From: Micromonospora siamensis
Lineage (GTDB): Bacteria; Actinomycetota; Actinomycetes; Mycobacteriales; Micromonosporaceae
Direction of reading: 5' to 3'
Assembly: GCF_900090305.1 (NCBI RefSeq)
Contig: NZ_LT607751.1
Span: 4,774,001-4,838,000 of the forward strand
DNA: 64,000 bases
The notes under the pieces were generated by a model. It made no database searches, was not told the origin of the DNA, and was given only the letters and a program-made list of their open reading frames with translations. Below, piece by piece: positions 44,714-56,579 of this stretch (its first letter is position 1; every line of letters begins with the position of its first letter). Position numbers and translations under genes: made by a program.

Positions 44714-45892
44714 ATGACGGACAGGCTGAGTGAGCTCACCGCCGCGGGAGTGGCGGTCTGGCTCGACGATCTTTCCCGGGTACGACTGAGCTCCGGCGGG
44801 CTGGACCAGCTCCGCCGCGAGAAGCACGTGGCCGGGGTGACCACCAACCCGAGCATCTTCGCCAAGGCGCTGAGCGACGCCACGGAGTACAACTGGCAGC
44901 TCAAGGACCTCGCCACCCGTGGCATCGAGGTCGAAGAGGCCGTACGGATGCTCACCACGTACGACGTGCGGTGGGCGTGCGACGTGATGCGCCCGTCGTA
45001 CGACGGCAGCAACGGCGTCGACGGCCGGGTCTCCATCGAGGTGGACCCGCGGCTGGCCGACGAGACGGAGAAGACCGTCGCCGAGGCCAAGGCGCTGTGG
45101 TGGCTGGTGGACCGCCCCAACCTCTTCATCAAGATCCCGGCCACCGAGGCGGGCCTGCCGGCGATCACCGCGACCCTGGCCGAGGGGATCAGCGTCAACG
45201 TGACCCTGATCTTCGGCCTGGACCGCTACTCGCAGGTGATGGAGGCGTTCCTGGCCGGCCTGGAGCAGGCCAAGGCGAACGGCCACGACCTGTCCAAGAT
45301 CGGCTCGGTGGCGTCGTTCTTCGTCTCCCGGGTCGACACCGAGGTCGACAAGCGGCTGGAGAAGCTCGGCTCCGACGAGGCGAAGGCGCTGCGCGGCAAG
45401 GCCGCCGTGGCCAACGCCCAGCTGGCGTACGAGCGCTACGGCGAGGTCTTCTCCTCCGACCGCTGGCAGAAGCTGGCCGACGCGGGCGCCCACCCGCAGC
45501 GGCCGCTGTGGGCGTCCACCTCGACGAAGAACCCGGACTACCGCGACGTCATCTACGTCGAGGAGCTGATCGCGCCCGGCACGGTCAACACCATGCCGGA
45601 GTCGGTGATCCACGCCTACGCCGAGCACGGCGAGACCCGCGGCGACACCATCACCGGCTCGTACGACGCCGCCCGCAAGGTCTTCACCGACCTGGAGGGC
45701 GTCGGCGTCGACATGTCCGACGTGATCGCCACGCTGGAGCGCGAGGGCGTGGAGAAGTTCGAGGCCAGCTGGCTGGAGCTGCTCGAGGGCGTGAAGAAGT
45801 CGCTGGCCGAGGCGGCGAAGGGCGCCGGCGCGCCGAACAAGGCCGCCAAGGGCAACGCGCAGGCCGCCCAGCAGGCCGGAGGCAACGCGTGA
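44714..45892 (+). CDS. tal: Transaldolase
   Basis: 392-aa transaldolase of the actinobacterial long type. The Schiff-base lysine is in [12 protein letters not shown]; other family blocks are [29 protein letters not shown] and [19 protein letters not shown] at 44714 is chosen: GGGGAG lies 11 nt upstream, whereas the GTG at 44705 is too close to it. The C-terminal 20 residues are an Ala/Lys/Gln tail. 16 bp after tkt. Confidence 0.95.
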   Translation: MTDRLSELTAAGVAVWLDDLSRVRLSSGGLDQLRREKHVAGVTTNPSIFAKALSDATEYNWQLKDLATRGIEVEEAVRMLTTYDVRWACDVMRPSYDGSNGVDGRVSIEVDPRLADETEKTVAEAKALWWLVDRPNLFIKIPATEAGLPAITATLAEGISVNVTLIFGLDRYSQVMEAFLAGLEQAKANGHDLSKIGSVASFFVSRVDTEVDKRLEKLGSDEAKALRGKAAVANAQLAYERYGEVFSSDRWQKLADAGAHPQRPLWASTSTKNPDYRDVIYVEELIAPGTVNTMPESVIHAYAEHGETRGDTITGSYDAARKVFTDLEGVGVDMSDVIATLEREGVEKFEASWLELLEGVKKSLAEAAKGAGAPNKAAKGNAQAAQQAGGNA

Positions 45893-45907
45893 CGATGCGC
45901 GACGGTG

Positions 45908-45931
45908 GCGCCCCGGGGTTTCCCGGGGCGC
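45908..45931 (+). terminator. Hairpin between tal and pgi
   Basis: Perfect stem GCGCCCCGGG / CCCGGGGCGC with a GTTT loop (45908-45931), 16 bp after the tal stop. Within an operon it probably acts as a partial terminator or 3'-end stabiliser. Confidence 0.5.
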
Positions 45932-45965
45932 TCCCCCGCGCCCGGCCACCGATCGGGAGGCCGGC

Positions 45966-47612
45966 GTGACCGACCTGCTCGCCGGCGTGGAGGCGGCCGC
46001 CGGGCTCGCGGTGCACGGGGCGGACGCGGTCGACCGGGCCGCCGCCACGTCCACCCGGGCAGCCCTGGTGGCGGCCGGTGTCCCCGGCCGGCTGGCCGGC
46101 AAGGACCCGACCCTGTGGGGCCCGGCGGCGCAGGCCGGCGCGAAGAGCCGGCTCGGCTGGCTGGACACCCACCGGCGTAGTCGGGAACTGCTCCCCCAGC
46201 TCGCCGAGCTGGCCGCCGAGCTGGCCGACCTGGACCACGTGGTGCTGGCCGGGATGGGTGGCTCGTCGCTCGCCGCCGAGGTGATCGCCCGGACCACCGG
46301 CCGGCCGCTGACCGTGCTGGACACCACCGACCCGGGCCAGGTCCGGGCGGCGCTGGCCGACCGGCTGGAGCGCACCGTGGTGGTGGTGGCCAGCAAGTCC
46401 GGCTCGACGGTGGAGACCGACAGTCACCGGCGCGCGTACTGGCAGGCGTTCCTGGACGCCGGGATGACCGAGGCGGAGGCGGCCCGACACTTCGTGGTGG
46501 TCACCGACCCGGGTTCCCCGCTGGAGGAGACCGCCGCCGAGATGGGCGTGGTGGTCATCCACGCCGACCCGGAGGTGGGTGGCCGGTATTCGGCGCTGAC
46601 CGCGTTCGGGCTGGTCCCGGCCGCGCTGGCCGGCGTCGAGGTGACCGCGCTGCTCGACGACGCCGAGGCGCTGGCCGGGTCGCTGGACCGGGATCGGGAC
46701 AATCCGGCGCTCGCGCTGGGGGCCGCGCTGGCCGCCGCCGCGACCGACGGCCGGGACCGGGTCGTGCTGGTCTCCGACGGCACCGGCATCGACGGCCTGG
46801 GTGACTGGGCCGAGCAGTTGATCGCCGAGTCGACCGGCAAGACCGGGCTGGGAATCCTGCCGGTGGTGGTCGAGTCGCCGGGCGCCCCGGGGGCCTCCGG
46901 TGCCGGCGTGCTGACCGTGACCTACGGCGGCGCGCTGCCCCCCGACGCCGTGCCGGGCGGCGGGTGCGTGCCCGACCTGGCCGTCAACGGCCCGCTCGGC
47001 GCGCACTTCCTGGCCTGGAAATACGCCGTCGCGGTCGCCGCCGTGGCGCTCGGCGTCGACCCGTTCGACCAGCCGGACGTCGCCGGGGCCAAGCGGACCA
47101 CCGAACGCGTCCTGGCCGAGGGGGCGCCGGCGCAGCCGCCGTCGTCCACCGAGGGCGCCATCGAGGTGTACGCCCCGGCGGGTGCCCCCGCCGACCTGGC
47201 CGGCGCGCTGCGCTGGCTGCTCGACCAGGTGCCCGGCGACGGGTACCTCGCCGTCACCGCGTACCTCGATCGGCTCGCCGACGCCGACGCGGCCCGGCTG
47301 CGGCCGCTGCTGGCCCGGGCCACCGCGGCGCCGGTGACCTTCGGGTGGGGACCGCGGTTCCTGCACTCCACCGGCCAGTACCACAAGGGCGGTCCGGCCG
47401 TCGGCGCTCATCTCCAGGTGACCGGGGCGGTCACCGATGATCTGCCGGTGCCCGGACGCCCGTACTCCTTCGCAGAACTTCAGGCGGCCCAGGCCGCGGG
47501 CGACCGGCAGGCCCTGGCCGACCGCGGCCGGCCGGTCCTGCGGCTGCACCTGACCGAGCGGGCGGCGGGCCTGGCCCAGCTGCTCGATGTGGCCGGACGG
47601 ACACTGACGTGA
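45966..47612 (+). CDS. pgi: Glucose-6-phosphate isomerase
   Basis: 548-aa isomerase of the divergent actinobacterial type. The SIS-domain sugar-phosphate segments [17 protein letters not shown] and [17 protein letters not shown] are clear, as are [17 protein letters not shown] and the C-terminal [16 protein letters not shown] with the catalytic-region Gln/His/Lys. GTG at 45966 follows GGGAGG. Its stop overlaps an alternative zwf start (GTGA at 47609). Confidence 0.93.
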   Translation: MTDLLAGVEAAAGLAVHGADAVDRAAATSTRAALVAAGVPGRLAGKDPTLWGPAAQAGAKSRLGWLDTHRRSRELLPQLAELAAELADLDHVVLAGMGGSSLAAEVIARTTGRPLTVLDTTDPGQVRAALADRLERTVVVVASKSGSTVETDSHRRAYWQAFLDAGMTEAEAARHFVVVTDPGSPLEETAAEMGVVVIHADPEVGGRYSALTAFGLVPAALAGVEVTALLDDAEALAGSLDRDRDNPALALGAALAAAATDGRDRVVLVSDGTGIDGLGDWAEQLIAESTGKTGLGILPVVVESPGAPGASGAGVLTVTYGGALPPDAVPGGGCVPDLAVNGPLGAHFLAWKYAVAVAAVALGVDPFDQPDVAGAKRTTERVLAEGAPAQPPSSTEGAIEVYAPAGAPADLAGALRWLLDQVPGDGYLAVTAYLDRLADADAARLRPLLARATAAPVTFGWGPRFLHSTGQYHKGGPAVGAHLQVTGAVTDDLPVPGRPYSFAELQAAQAAGDRQALADRGRPVLRLHLTERAAGLAQLLDVAGRTLT

Positions 47613-47653
47613 CGATGATTGACGAAAATCCCCCAGCGGAGCGAGGAGACACC

Positions 47654-49228
47654 GTGAGCGCGAGGAGTGGGCCGAGCGTGCCGACCGCGCAGACGTCGGG
47701 CGAGGGTGGCCCGGCGAACCCGCTACGCGACCCGCAGGACCGTCGGCTGCCCCGGATCCCGGAGCCGTGCGCTCTGGTGATCTTCGGGGTCACCGGCGAC
47801 CTGGCGCGCAAGAAGCTGCTTCCGGCGGTGTACGACCTGGCCAACCGAGGGTTGCTACCGCCCGGGTTCGTGGTCCTCGGCTTCGCCCGCCGGGACTGGG
47901 GCGACGGCGACTTCGAGACCCTGGCCTGCGAGGCGGCCCGCAAGCACGCCCGCACCCCCTGGCGGGACGAGGTGTGGGCCCGGCTGGCCGGCAACATCAA
48001 GTTCGTCGGCGGCTCGTTCGACGACGACGCCGCCTTCGACCACCTGGCCGCCACCCTGGACGAGCTGCGGGACACCCACGGCATCCACGGCAACGCCGCC
48101 TTCTACTTCTCCATCCCGCCGGCGGCCTTCCCCGTCGTGCTCAAGCAGCTGGCCCGCACCGGCATGGCCGACAACGCCAAGTCCGGCGGCTGGCGGCGGG
48201 TCGTGGTGGAGAAGCCGTTCGGCAACGACCTGCCCTCGGCCAAGGCGCTCAACGACCTGGTCGACGACGTCTTCACCCGGCAGGACGTCTTCCGGATCGA
48301 CCACTACCTGGGCAAGGAGACGGTCCAGAACATCCTGGCCCTGCGCTTCGCCAACAACCTGTTCGAGCCGCTCTGGAACTCCAAGTACGTCGACTCGGTG
48401 CAGATCACCATGGCCGAGGACGTCGGCATCGGCACCCGGGCCGCGTTCTACGACTCGGTCGGCACCGCCCGTGACGTGCTCCAGAACCACCTGCTCCAGC
48501 TGCTGGCCCTGGTGGCCATGGAGGAGCCGACCAGCTTCGACGCCGACGAGATCCGGGCCGAGAAGCTGAAGGTGCTCAAGGCCATCACCCTGCCGAAGGA
48601 CGTCGAGCGGGGCACCGTGCGCGGCCAGTACCTGCCCGGCTGGGTGGGCGGCGAGCGGGCCAAGGGCTACCTGGAGGAGGAGGGCGTCCCGGAGACCTCC
48701 ACCACCGAGACGTACGTCGCCGTGGAGCTGGGCATCCAGAACCGCCGGTGGGCGGGGGTGCCGTTCTACATCCGGGCCGGCAAGCGGCTGCCCCGACGGG
48801 TCACCGAGGTGGCCATCATGTTCAAGAAGGCGCCGCACCTGCCGTTCAACGCCGCCGACATGGAGTCGCTCGGCCCCAACCAGCTGGTCATCCGGGTCCA
48901 GCCGGACGAGGGCGTGGTGCTCAAGTTCGGTTCCAAGGTGCCCGGCACCACCATGGAGGTCCGCGACATCGCGATGGACTTCCAGTACGGCGAGGCGTTC
49001 ACCGAGTCCAGCCCCGAGGCGTACGAGCGGCTGGTGCTCGACGTGCTGATCGGCGACCGGACGCTCTTCCCGGACGCTGCCGAGGTGGAGCAGAGCTGGC
49101 AGGTCGTGGACCCGCTGGAGCACGCCTGGGAGGGAACGAAACCGGAGCCGTACCGGGCCGGTGAGTGGGGCCCGCGCGCCGCCGACGAGATGCTGGCCCG
49201 CGAGGGCCGGGCGTGGCGGCGGGCGTGA
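47654..49228 (+). CDS. zwf: Glucose-6-phosphate 1-dehydrogenase
   Basis: 524-aa NADP-dependent dehydrogenase, first step of the oxidative pentose phosphate pathway. Coenzyme motif [28 protein letters not shown], and the active site [16 protein letters not shown] at 47654 is preferred: GAGGAGACACC lies just upstream, and the start codon is part of GTGAGCGCGAGGAGTG, a fragment of the 59-bp repeat family. A GTG at 47609 overlapping the pgi stop would add 15 residues. Confidence 0.95.
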   Translation: MSARSGPSVPTAQTSGEGGPANPLRDPQDRRLPRIPEPCALVIFGVTGDLARKKLLPAVYDLANRGLLPPGFVVLGFARRDWGDGDFETLACEAARKHARTPWRDEVWARLAGNIKFVGGSFDDDAAFDHLAATLDELRDTHGIHGNAAFYFSIPPAAFPVVLKQLARTGMADNAKSGGWRRVVVEKPFGNDLPSAKALNDLVDDVFTRQDVFRIDHYLGKETVQNILALRFANNLFEPLWNSKYVDSVQITMAEDVGIGTRAAFYDSVGTARDVLQNHLLQLLALVAMEEPTSFDADEIRAEKLKVLKAITLPKDVERGTVRGQYLPGWVGGERAKGYLEEEGVPETSTTETYVAVELGIQNRRWAGVPFYIRAGKRLPRRVTEVAIMFKKAPHLPFNAADMESLGPNQLVIRVQPDEGVVLKFGSKVPGTTMEVRDIAMDFQYGEAFTESSPEAYERLVLDVLIGDRTLFPDAAEVEQSWQVVDPLEHAWEGTKPEPYRAGEWGPRAADEMLAREGRAWRRA

Positions 49229-49259
49229 GCGAGCAGAGGATGCGAACCAGGAGGCTTCA

Positions 49260-50276
49260 GTGATCGGGCTGTGGGACACCACCGGCAACGAGGTGGTCAA
49301 GGCGCTCGCCGCCGAGCGGCGCAGCGCCGGCGGGGTGGCCAGCGGCATGGCCCTGACCCTGATCGTCGTGGTGGACGAGAAGCGGGTCCGCGAGGCCGAG
49401 GCGGCGGCGACCATCGCCGCCGCCGCGCACCCCTGCCGGATCGTCGTGGTGGTCCGCTCCGACGTCGAGCGGGACCGCAACCGGCTGGACGCCGAGATCG
49501 TCGTCGGCGGCCGGCTCGGCCCGTGCGAGGCGGTGGTGACCCGGATGTACGGCCGGCTCGCCCTGCACGCCGAGTCGGTGGTGATGCCGCTGCTGGTGCC
49601 GGACGTGCCGGTGGTGACGTGGTGGCACGGCGAACCGCCGGCCGAGATCGCCACCGACTTCCTCGGCGTGGTGGCCGACCGGCGGATCACCGACGCCGCG
49701 CAGGCCGTCGACCCGGTGGCCGCGCTGCGGCAGCGGGCCGCCGACTACGCCCCCGGCGACACCGACCTGGCCTGGACCCGGATCACCCCGTGGCGCACGC
49801 TGGTGGCGGGCGCGTTCGACACCACCCAGGCCCGGGTCACCGAGGCGACCGTGGTGGCGCCGCGCACCGACCCCACGGCGGCGCTGATGCGCGGCTGGCT
49901 GACGGCCCGGCTCGGCATCGACCCGGTCTGGGAGCACACCGACGACTACCCGCGGATGCGGGAGGTGCAGCTGCGCTGCGCCAACGGTGACGAGCTGACC
50001 CTCAGCCGGGACGACAGCATCGCCATCTTCCGGCGTACCGGCCAGGACGACCGGACGCTGCCGCTGGTCCGCCGGCCGCTCGGCGACGAGCTGGCCGAGG
50101 AGCTGCGCCGGCTCGACGCCGACCAGGTGTACGCCGAGGCGCTCGGCGCGGCGGCCGGGCTCTCCGGGCTGGACCAGCGCCCCGCCGGGCGGGTGCACGT
50201 CTGGAAGGACCCGGCGACGGCCCAGCGGGCCGAGGCCGGGGTCACCGCGCATGCCGGCGCGACGGCACAGGGATGA
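49260..50276 (+). CDS. opcA: OpcA, glucose-6-phosphate dehydrogenase assembly/activator protein
   Basis: 338-aa OpcA, required for G6PDH activity or assembly in actinobacteria and cyanobacteria. The opening GLWDTTGNEVVKALAAERR and central PDVPVVTWWHGEPP and WTRITPWRTLVAGAFD are characteristic. GTG at 49260 follows AGGAGG by 6 nt. It sits 31 bp after zwf, as is usual. Confidence 0.93.
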   Translation: MIGLWDTTGNEVVKALAAERRSAGGVASGMALTLIVVVDEKRVREAEAAATIAAAAHPCRIVVVVRSDVERDRNRLDAEIVVGGRLGPCEAVVTRMYGRLALHAESVVMPLLVPDVPVVTWWHGEPPAEIATDFLGVVADRRITDAAQAVDPVAALRQRAADYAPGDTDLAWTRITPWRTLVAGAFDTTQARVTEATVVAPRTDPTAALMRGWLTARLGIDPVWEHTDDYPRMREVQLRCANGDELTLSRDDSIAIFRRTGQDDRTLPLVRRPLGDELAEELRRLDADQVYAEALGAAAGLSGLDQRPAGRVHVWKDPATAQRAEAGVTAHAGATAQG

Positions 50277-50309
50277 CCGCGTGGCGGTCGGAAGAACGAA
50301 GGCACAGGG

Positions 50310-51080
50310 ATGAGTGAGGCGAGTGTCGCCGTACACGCCGATGCCGACCTGCTGGCGCAGGCGGTCGCGGCCCGGCTGGTGGTGAGTCTGCTCGACGCGC
50401 AGGCCGACCGGGGTGCCGCCTCGGTCGTGCTGACCGGCGGGCGGATCGCCGCGGCGGTGTACCGGGCGGTGGCGGCGTTGCCGGCGCACGACGCGGTCGA
50501 CTGGTCGCGGGTGGATGTCTGGTGGGGCGACGAACGGTTCCTGCCGGCCGGCGACCCGGAGCGCAACGAGACCCAGGCCCGGGCGGCCCTGCTCGACGCG
50601 CTGCCGCTGGACCCGGCCCGGGTGCACCCGATGCCCGCCTCGGACGGGCCGGCCGGCAACGACCCGGAGGCCGCCGCCGCCGGCTACGCGCAGGAACTGG
50701 CCCGGGCCGCCGGGCCCGGGCACGCCACCCTCCCCCACTTCGACGTGCTGATGCTCGGGGTGGGCGAGGACGGTCACGTGGCCTCGATCTTCCCGGAGCA
50801 CCCGGTGCACCACGACAACCGGCCGGTGAGCGCCGTGCGGGGCAGCCCGAAGCCGCCGCCGGTGCGGACCACCCTCACCCTGCCCACGATCAACACGGCG
50901 GAGGAGGTCTGGCTGGTCGCCGGGGGCGCGGACAAGGCCCGGGCGGTCGGCATGGCGCTGGCCGGGGCGGGGCCGGTGCAGTTGCCCGCCGCCGGGGTGC
51001 ACGGTGTCGCGCGTACCCGATGGCTGCTGGACCGGGCCGCGGCGGCCGACGTGCCGCCGCGCTTCCGCAGCCTGCGCTAG
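50310..51080 (+). CDS. pgl: 6-phosphogluconolactonase
   Basis: 256-aa lactonase (DevB/NagB fold), second step of the oxidative pentose phosphate pathway. Motifs: VVLTGGRIAAAVYRAVA, VDVWWGDERFLPAGDPERNE, DVLMLGVGEDGHVASIFPEH with the catalytic His, and TTLTLPTINTAEEVWLVAGG. ATG at 50310, 33 bp after opcA. Last gene of the forward pentose phosphate block. Confidence 0.95.
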   Translation: MSEASVAVHADADLLAQAVAARLVVSLLDAQADRGAASVVLTGGRIAAAVYRAVAALPAHDAVDWSRVDVWWGDERFLPAGDPERNETQARAALLDALPLDPARVHPMPASDGPAGNDPEAAAAGYAQELARAAGPGHATLPHFDVLMLGVGEDGHVASIFPEHPVHHDNRPVSAVRGSPKPPPVRTTLTLPTINTAEEVWLVAGGADKARAVGMALAGAGPVQLPAAGVHGVARTRWLLDRAAAADVPPRFRSLR

Positions 51081-51180
51081 CCGGCCGCCCGGACCGGCCC
51101 TGCCGACGGCGCTCGCCGAGCGCGATGGTCCGGTTGGCTCGCCCAGGCCGTAACGGGTCCTCGCGACGCAGTGATCGATG

Positions 51181-51230
51181 CGAGCGTGACACCTCAGAGG
51201 CACATGTATGACTCTGAGGTGTCACGCTCG
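51181..51230. terminator. Perfect 19-bp hairpin between convergent pgl and rbpA
   Basis: Arms CGAGCGTGACACCTCAGAG (51181-51199) and its exact complement (51212-51230) with a 12-nt loop. It lies 100 bp after pgl and about 110 bp before the rbpA stop, so it can end transcription from both sides. Its lower GC content than local terminators suggests it may be a mobile palindrome reused as a terminator. Confidence 0.6.
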
Positions 51231-51343
51231 TTGCATGTCGCCGCCCTGGCCGGGCGGTCGGACGACGTCGGCTCGTGCCACACGATCGCCATGCTCAGGA
51301 CGTCGCCCCGGCCCACGCCCCAGCCGTGGACGGCACCGGCGGG

Positions 51344-51688
51344 TCACGCCCGGCCGCGTCGGCGGTGCAGCGCGGCCAGGGCCTCGGCGAGGATCGCCTC
51401 CGCCTCCTCCGGGGTGCGCCGCTCCTTCACGTACGCCAGGTGGGTCTTGAAGGGCTCGGTGCGGGCGCGGCCCGGCGGGTCGGCCGGGTCCTGGCCGCCC
51501 GGCAGCCCGCACCGCGGGCAGTCCCAGAGCGCGGGCGGCTCGGCCTCGGCGGCGATCAGGATGTCGAACCGGTGCTCGTTGCGGCACCAGTAGGTGACCG
51601 CCTGGCGGGGAGCCGGTGCGTACCGTTCGGGGGGCCGCTCGGGGCCGGACCCGATCCGGGTGCCGCGGATGACGTTGCCACTCGGCAC
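51344..51688 (-). CDS. rbpA: RbpA, RNA polymerase-binding protein
   Basis: 114-aa actinobacterial transcription activator that binds RNA polymerase and principal sigma. It begins PSGNVIRGTRIGSGP, followed by a zinc-ribbon-like core with YWCRNEHRFDI and WDCPRCGLPG (CxxH-like/CxxC), and a C-terminal sigma-interaction helix TPEEAEAILAEALAALHRRR. GTG at 51688 has an AGGAGC site. Well conserved start and length. Confidence 0.95.
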   Translation of the reverse strand: MPSGNVIRGTRIGSGPERPPERYAPAPRQAVTYWCRNEHRFDILIAAEAEPPALWDCPRCGLPGGQDPADPPGRARTEPFKTHLAYVKERRTPEEAEAILAEALAALHRRRGRA

Positions 51689-51764
51689 GGCTGCTCGCTC
51701 CTGTCGTCGGAGGGGACCGCCGCCCGGTGCGGGCGGCGGGCGACGCGGTGCAGCGGAAAAAGAA

Positions 51765-51799
51765 CTGCGCGCGGTCCGTCGGTGACGGACCGCGCGCAG
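51765..51799 (-). terminator. Intrinsic terminator of secG
   Basis: Perfect 16-bp stem CTGCGCGCGGTCCGTC with its complement and a 3-nt loop (51765-51799). On the minus strand it is followed by TTCTTTTTCC, a genuine T-tract, making it the most classical intrinsic terminator in the window. It lies 24 bp after the secG stop (51823) and upstream of rbpA. Confidence 0.9.
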
Positions 51800-51822
51800 A
51801 TTGTACGGCGTGAATGCCTCGC

Positions 51823-52083
51823 TCAGGAGCCGCTGCCGACCTGGAGCCGGAGCCAGAGGCCGAGCCCGACGATGCAGGCGAACCAGACGATGCCCACCAG
51901 AACGGTGTAGCGGTCGAGGTTCTTCTCGGCCACCGACGAGCCGGCCAGGCTCGAGCTGACCCCACCGCCGAACATGCTGGACAGCCCGCCGCCCTTACCT
52001 CGGTGCAGCAGGATCAGCATGGTGAGCAGAACGCTCGTGATGACCAGCAACACGATCAACGTGTATGCGAACCAGATCGGCAT
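51823..52083 (-). CDS. secG: SecG preprotein translocase subunit
   Basis: 86-aa inner-membrane SecG of the SecYEG channel. Two TM helices (about 4-27 and 62-81) flank the conserved loop HRGKGGGLSSMFGGGVSSSLAGSSVAEKNLDR (quoted in parts: HRGKGGGLSSMFGG, SSLAGSSVAEKNLDR). ATG at 52083 with GAGAGGAC upstream. Follows tpiA by 95 bp, as in other actinobacteria. Confidence 0.95.
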   Translation of the reverse strand: MPIWFAYTLIVLLVITSVLLTMLILLHRGKGGGLSSMFGGGVSSSLAGSSVAEKNLDRYTVLVGIVWFACIVGLGLWLRLQVGSGS

Positions 52084-52178
52084 GGCTGGGGTCAGTCCTC
52101 TCGTTACGATCCTCGCCCGGACAGATCGGGCACGGCGGCCTCGACCGGTGGACGGGCGGAGTCAAGGATAGCGAGCGA

Positions 52179-52970
52179 TCAGCGGGCGGTGTGCTCCGGG
52201 AACCTGCAGATCTTCGCGAACTCCTCGGCGTCCAGGCTGGCGCCCCCGACCAGGGCACCGTCCACGTCCGGCTGGGCCATGATCGACGCCACGTTCGACG
52301 ACTTCACCGACCCGCCGTAGAGGACCCGTACCTGGTCCGCCGTGGCCTGGTCGAAGGTCTCGACCAGGCGCTTGCGCACCTCGCCGCAGACCTCCTGGGC
52401 GTCCTCCGGGGTGGCCGTCTTGCCGGTGCCGATCGCCCAGACCGGCTCGTACGCGACGACGACCTTGGTGACCTGCTCGGCGGTGAGCCCCCGCAGGGCG
52501 CCGTCGAGCTGGTCGCAGCAGTGCGGCACGTGCCGCAGCTGCTCCCGGATCTCCAGCCCCTCACCGATGCAGAGGATCGGAGTGAGCCCGTTGGCCAGCG
52601 CCGCCGCCACCTTGGCGTTGACGATCGCGTCGTCCTCGTAGTGGTACTGCCGCCGCTCCGAGTGCCCGACCACCACGTACGTGCAGCCGAGCTTGGCCAG
52701 CATCGGCCCGGCGATGTCGCCGGTGTACGCGCCCGACTGGTACGGCGACAGGTCCTGCGCGCCGTACCCGATCAGCAGCTTGTCGCCGTCCACCGCGGTC
52801 TGCACGGTACGCAGGTCGGTGAAGGGCGGCAGCACCACGCACTCGACGTCGGTGAGCTGCTTCTCGTTGAGGCTCGCGGCCAGCTTCTGCACCAGTAGGT
52901 TGGCCTCGAGATGGTTCAGGTTCATCTTCCAGTTGCCGGCCATCAGCGGCCGGCGGGTGATGCTCGCCAT
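52179..52970 (-). CDS. tpiA: Triosephosphate isomerase
   Basis: 263-aa TIM-barrel glycolytic enzyme. Catalytic residues are seen in [11 protein letters not shown] (Lys), [13 protein letters not shown] (His) and [14 protein letters not shown] (Glu and loop 6), and the phosphate loop in [14 protein letters not shown] at 52970 shares its A with the pgk stop (TGATG), so the two are translationally coupled. Confidence 0.97.
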   Translation of the reverse strand: MASITRRPLMAGNWKMNLNHLEANLLVQKLAASLNEKQLTDVECVVLPPFTDLRTVQTAVDGDKLLIGYGAQDLSPYQSGAYTGDIAGPMLAKLGCTYVVVGHSERRQYHYEDDAIVNAKVAAALANGLTPILCIGEGLEIREQLRHVPHCCDQLDGALRGLTAEQVTKVVVAYEPVWAIGTGKTATPEDAQEVCGEVRKRLVETFDQATADQVRVLYGGSVKSSNVASIMAQPDVDGALVGGASLDAEEFAKICRFPEHTAR

Positions 52971-54169
52971 CAGTCCTCCAGCGCCGCGATGCCCGGGAGC
53001 TTCTTGCCCTCGAGGTATTCCAGGGACGCCCCGCCACCGGTCGATATGTGATCGAAATCGGTCTCGTCCAGGCGCAACGAACGCACCGCGGCGGCGCTGT
53101 CTCCGCCGCCGACCACGCTGAACGCGTCGGTCTTGGTGATCGCCTCGGCGATCCCGCGGGTGCCCGCGGCGAAGGCCGGCATCTCGAACACGCCCATCGG
53201 CCCGTTCCAGAAGATGGTCTTCGCCTGGGAGATCGCGGCGGCGAAGCCGGCCACCGTCTCCGGGCCGATGTCCAGCCCGAGCCGGTGGCTCGGGATGCCG
53301 TCGGCGCGCACCGTGTCGTGCGCGGCGTCCGGGGCGAAGGCGTCCGCGGCCACCACGTCGACCGGGAGCATGATCTTGCCCTCGGAGCGCTCCAGGAGGT
53401 TGCGGCAGGTCTCCACCATCTCCTCCTCCAGCAGCGAGGTGCCCACCTCGTGGCCCTGGGCCTTGAGGAAGGTGAAGCACATCCCGCCGCCGATGAGCAG
53501 CCGGTCGACCGTCGGCAGCAGCGCCTCGATCACCGCCAGCTTGTCGGAGACCTTCGAGCCGCCCAGCACGACCACGTACGGCCGCTCCGGCGCGCCGGTC
53601 AGCTTGGAGAGCACCTCCACCTCGCGCAGCACCAGGCGGCCGGCCACGTGCGGCAGCCGCGCCGGCACGTCGTAGACGCTGGCGTGCTTGCGGTGCACGG
53701 CGCCGAAGGCGTCGTCCACGTACGCCTCGCCGAACGCGGCGAGCTGATCGGCGAAGGCGCCCCGCTCGGCGTCGTCCTTGCTGGTCTCACCCTTGTTGAA
53801 CCGCAGGTTCTCCAGCAGCGCGACCTGACCGTCGGCCAGGCCCTCCACCGTGGACCGGGCGGACTCGCCGACGGTGTCCTCGGCGAAGTGCACCGGGGCG
53901 CCGAGCAGCTCGCCGAGGCGCCCGGCCACCGGGCGGAGGCTGAACTGCGGGTCCGGGGCGCCCTTCGGGCGGCCCAGGTGCGAGCAGACGACCACCTTCG
54001 CGCCGGCCTGCACCAGCGCGCTCAGCGTCGGCAGGACGGCCCGGATCCGGCCGTCGTCGGTGATCTCAGCGGTCTGCTTGTCGAGCGGGACGTTCAGGTC
54101 GGCGCGCACCAGCACGCGCCGACCCGAGACCCCCTCGCCGAGCAGGTCGTCGAGGTTGCGGATCGTCAC
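52970..54169 (-). CDS. pgk: Phosphoglycerate kinase
   Basis: 399-aa glycolytic kinase. N-domain [13 protein letters not shown] and [21 protein letters not shown]-domain [23 protein letters not shown]-like segment and the nucleotide loop [13 protein letters not shown] with the preceding [19 protein letters not shown] at 54169 follows GGAGGGCTAGCTCG. The gap to gap (54170-54221) is a single copy of the 59-bp-type element. Confidence 0.97.
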   Translation of the reverse strand: MTIRNLDDLLGEGVSGRRVLVRADLNVPLDKQTAEITDDGRIRAVLPTLSALVQAGAKVVVCSHLGRPKGAPDPQFSLRPVAGRLGELLGAPVHFAEDTVGESARSTVEGLADGQVALLENLRFNKGETSKDDAERGAFADQLAAFGEAYVDDAFGAVHRKHASVYDVPARLPHVAGRLVLREVEVLSKLTGAPERPYVVVLGGSKVSDKLAVIEALLPTVDRLLIGGGMCFTFLKAQGHEVGTSLLEEEMVETCRNLLERSEGKIMLPVDVVAADAFAPDAAHDTVRADGIPSHRLGLDIGPETVAGFAAAISQAKTIFWNGPMGVFEMPAFAAGTRGIAEAITKTDAFSVVGGGDSAAAVRSLRLDETDFDHISTGGGASLEYLEGKKLPGIAALED

Positions 54170-54221
54170 CGAGCTAGCCCTCCGTTCGTGACTGCGGGGC
54201 TCGCAAGCTCACTCCTCGCAC
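54170..54221 (-). repeat. Single diverged copy of the 59-bp linker repeat between gap and pgk
   Basis: On the minus strand the gap begins at the gap stop codon with TGAGTGCGAGGAGTGAGC, continues CGAGCCCCGCAGTCACGAAC and ends at the pgk GTG. It aligns with the 59-bp units at 15082-15317, including position relative to a stop and the next GTG start. Confidence 0.75.
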
Positions 54222-55544
<1,323 letters not shown>

Positions 55545-56525
55545 TCAGACCACGAGCATGTCCGGCGTGACTGCCGCTTCCGTATCGGGGATGCCCAGGT
55601 CACGGGCACGCTTGTCGGCCAGCGCCAGCAGTCGCCTTATCCGGCCGGCGATGGCGTCCTTGGTCAACGGCGGGTCGGCCAGCGCGCCCAGCTCCTCCAG
55701 GGAGGCCTGCCGGTGCTCCAGCCGCAGCCGCCCCGCCGAGGTGAGGTGGTTGGGGGCGTCGTCGGCCAGGATCTCCAGCGCGCGGGTCACCCGGGCCGCC
55801 GCGGCCACCGCCGCCCGGGCCGAACGGCGCAGGTTCGCGTCGTCGAAGTTGGCCAGCCGGTTCGCGGTGGCCCGCACCTCGCGGCGTACCCGACGTTCCT
55901 CCCAGGCCAGCACGCTGGAGTGCGCGCCGATCCGGGTGAGCAGCGCGGCGATCGCGTCACCGTCCTTGACCACCACCCGGTCCACGCCGCGGACCTCGCG
56001 GTTCTTGGCGGTGATGCCGATCCGGCGGGCCGCGCCGACCAGGGCCAGCGCCGACTCCGGACCCGGGCAGGTGATCTCCAGGGCGCTGGAGCGGCCCGGC
56101 TCGGTCAACGAGCCGTGCGCCATGAACGCGCCCCGCCACGCCGACACGGCGCAGCAGACGTTCGCGGCCACCACGTGCGGCGGCAGGCCGCGCACCGGCC
56201 GGCCCCGGACGTCCAGCAGGCCGGTCTGCCGGGCCAGCGCCTCGCCGTCCTTGACCACCCGGACGATGAAGTGGCTGCCCTTGCGCAGGCCGCCGGAGGC
56301 CAGCACGTGGATCTCGCTCGGGTAGCCGTACACCTCGGCGATCTCCCGGCGCAGCCGCCGGGCCACCGCGCCGGTGTCGAGTTCCGCCTCGACGACCACC
56401 CGCCCGGATACGATGTGCAGGCCGCCCGCGAAGCGCAGCAACGCGGCCATCTCCGCACGTCGGCAGCACGGCTTGGGCACGTCGACCCGACTCAGCTCGT
56501 CCTTGACCGCAGCTGTCATCGCCAT
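55545..56525 (-). CDS. whiA: WhiA sporulation regulator
   Basis: 326-aa WhiA, needed for sporulation septation in streptomycetes and present in most Gram-positives. It has the LAGLIDADG-like N-domain ([33 protein letters not shown] read in parts) and a C-terminal helix-turn-helix region [20 protein letters not shown] followed by [13 protein letters not shown] at 56525 has a GAGGGGG site; a second ATG two codons later is possible. Confidence 0.96.
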   Translation of the reverse strand: MAMTAAVKDELSRVDVPKPCCRRAEMAALLRFAGGLHIVSGRVVVEAELDTGAVARRLRREIAEVYGYPSEIHVLASGGLRKGSHFIVRVVKDGEALARQTGLLDVRGRPVRGLPPHVVAANVCCAVSAWRGAFMAHGSLTEPGRSSALEITCPGPESALALVGAARRIGITAKNREVRGVDRVVVKDGDAIAALLTRIGAHSSVLAWEERRVRREVRATANRLANFDDANLRRSARAAVAAAARVTRALEILADDAPNHLTSAGRLRLEHRQASLEELGALADPPLTKDAIAGRIRRLLALADKRARDLGIPDTEAAVTPDMLVV

Positions 56526-56579
56526 TCTGCGCCCCCTCACGGACCGGTTCCGGCGTGTCGCCGGTGATTACGTACGTGC

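Noticed and set aside
42496..45198. 900-codon minus-strand frame opposite transketolase and transaldolase
   Set aside because: Shadow of two unmistakable enzymes on the plus strand; no ribosome site or domain.
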